Of a DNA stretch of 6,377 nt, positions 5,665 through 6,377 are shown one piece after another. The notes beneath the pieces were generated by a model. That model had not been told where the DNA came from and made no database searches. It worked only from the letters and a program-made list of their open reading frames with translations. The stretch is from Candidatus Zhuqueibacterota bacterium 4484_188 (GTDB lineage Bacteria > Calditrichota > Calditrichia > RBG-13-44-9): assembly GCA_002049825.1 (NCBI GenBank), contig MVCZ01000150.1, positions 1 through 6,377 on the forward strand. The letters run 5' to 3'. Within the stretch, counting starts at the first letter, position 1, and each line of letters starts with the position of its first letter. Made by a program: the position numbers and the translations under genes.

Positions 5665-6345
5665 TTGGCAGTTAAATTAAGGTTGCGCAGAATGGGACGG
5701 AAAAAGCGACCGTTTTACCGCGTTGTTGCGGCAGATTCGCGTTCCCCCCGTGACGGAAGATTTATCGAAGAATTAGGATATTACAATCCGCTAACAGATC
5801 CGGCAACGGTGGAAATTAAAGAAGACCGGGCATTTTACTGGCTGGGTGTTGGTGCGATTCCCACACCTACCGTAAAAAACCTGCTCAGCCGCAAGGGAAT
5901 TGTGCTGAGGTTTGATCTTCAGAAAAAAGGACTTCCCGAAGAGCAAATAGAAGAAGAGATGAAGAAATGGGAAGTTTTACAATTAGAGAAAGCACGTCGT
6001 TTGGAAGCGCTGAAAGCTCAGCAGCAAAAAGCAGAGGCGAAGCCGGAAGAACCGGAAGCCGAAGCGGTGAGCGAAGAAGCGGCACCGGCTGAAGAAGCGG
6101 TTAGTACCGAAACAGAAGTTGCCGGGACAACCGAGCCGGAAACCGCTGCGAGCGAAGAAACTCCTTCGGAGACTGGACCCGAAGCACCCGCACCTGACGC
6201 AGAAAAAAAGGAAGTACCTGAAGCGGAAACAACCGAAGTGCCTGAAACCGAAACAGCCGAAACGCCTGAGACTGAAGAGACCGAAACGCCGGCAGAAGAT
6301 GCTGCGAAGGCTTCGGAATCGGAAGAGGAAAAGAAAGAATCATAA
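5665..6345 (+). CDS. rpsP: 30S ribosomal protein S16 with long acidic C-terminal extension
   Basis: S16 is a small-subunit ribosomal protein that binds 16S rRNA early in assembly. The conserved core fills residues 1 to about 85: KLRLRRMGRKKRPFYRVV, DSRSPRDGRFIEELGYYNPL, and TVKNLLSRKGIV. The family is usually 80-100 residues, with longer Glu/Ala-rich forms known in Bacteroidota and relatives; this one is 226. A charged, probably helical segment (about 90-125) leads into a tail (126-226) that is roughly one third Glu, with Ala, Pro and Thr, and includes a 24-bp tandem repeat. The start is TTG 5665: GGAGGT (5654-5659) lies 5 bases upstream and AVKLRLRR matches the family N-terminus. Where rimM or trmD would often follow, only 32 bases remain in the window. 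Confidence 0.97.
   Translation: MAVKLRLRRMGRKKRPFYRVVAADSRSPRDGRFIEELGYYNPLTDPATVEIKEDRAFYWLGVGAIPTPTVKNLLSRKGIVLRFDLQKKGLPEEQIEEEMKKWEVLQLEKARRLEALKAQQQKAEAKPEEPEAEAVSEEAAPAEEAVSTETEVAGTTEPETAASEETPSETGPEAPAPDAEKKEVPEAETTEVPETETAETPETEETETPAEDAAKASESEEEKKES
6214..6291 (+). repeat. Three-copy 24-bp tandem repeat in the S16 tail
   Basis: Three consecutive 8-residue units, PEAETTEV, PETETAET and PETEETET, are encoded at 6217-6240, 6241-6264 and 6265-6288, flanked by Val and Pro codons. The DNA units are similar but not identical, so the repeat is diverged. It keeps the frame and probably arose by slippage or unequal crossover in a tail under selection for composition, not exact sequence. Confidence 0.8.
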
Positions 6346-6377
6346 ACCACAAGAACGCTTTTGCCTGGGTAGAAACG
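6346..6377. other. Right-edge remnant after rpsP
   Basis: Only 32 bases follow the rpsP stop. No start codon with a ribosome binding site and no terminator can be recognised, so the identity of the next gene is unknown. Confidence 0.5.

Noticed and set aside
6018..6350. Long Ser/Ala/Val-rich minus-strand frame opposite the rpsP tail
   Set aside because: It is the mirror image of the Glu/Ala-rich codons of the S16 tail; low complexity, no start context.

Overview
The window looks like chromosomal DNA from a bacterium of about 50% GC. It uses the standard genetic code, AGGAG-type ribosome binding sites, and carries the common bacterial gene pair ffh-rpsP. The very long Glu/Ala/Pro/Thr tail on ribosomal protein S16, and possible TTG-N20-TA promoters, fit a member of the Bacteroidota/Calditrichota (FCB) side of the tree. 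That placement is inference; no rRNA or other phylogenetic marker was compared.

Layout. (1) 1-314, minus strand: start of a DUF1893 (TM1506-like) gene that leaves the window at the left edge. It is broken near its start by a perfect 26-bp tandem duplication. (2) 315-643: spacer with a possible promoter for that gene. (3) 644-1627, plus: a SAM-dependent O-methyltransferase of the dimerising small-molecule type. (4) 1699-2544, minus: a metallo-beta-lactamase-fold hydrolase of the COG1237 type, convergent with the methyltransferase. (5) 2545-2811: divergent spacer holding two inverted repeats, one with a terminator-like U tract. (6) 2812-4018, plus: a beta-CASP metallo-beta-lactamase nuclease (COG1236/CPSF73-like). 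It is split into two frames by what looks like an internal deletion with a frameshift, and it also lacks one metal-binding Asp. (7) 4214-5539, plus: ffh, the SRP GTPase. (8) 5665-6345, plus: rpsP, with a roughly 100-residue acidic tail.

How the genes relate. ffh and rpsP are housekeeping genes commonly found together (often followed by rimM, trmD and rplS, which would lie beyond the right edge). The left two thirds is a set of single genes on alternating strands with no obvious shared pathway. I see no mobile element, CRISPR array, tRNA or rRNA, and no convincing new multi-gene system. The most notable signals are the two sequence lesions in otherwise well-preserved genes within 3.2 kb (26-bp tandem duplication; apparent deletion of about 40-50 codons). 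They mean either recent gene decay, a reversible switch in the case of the duplication, or errors in the underlying sequence.
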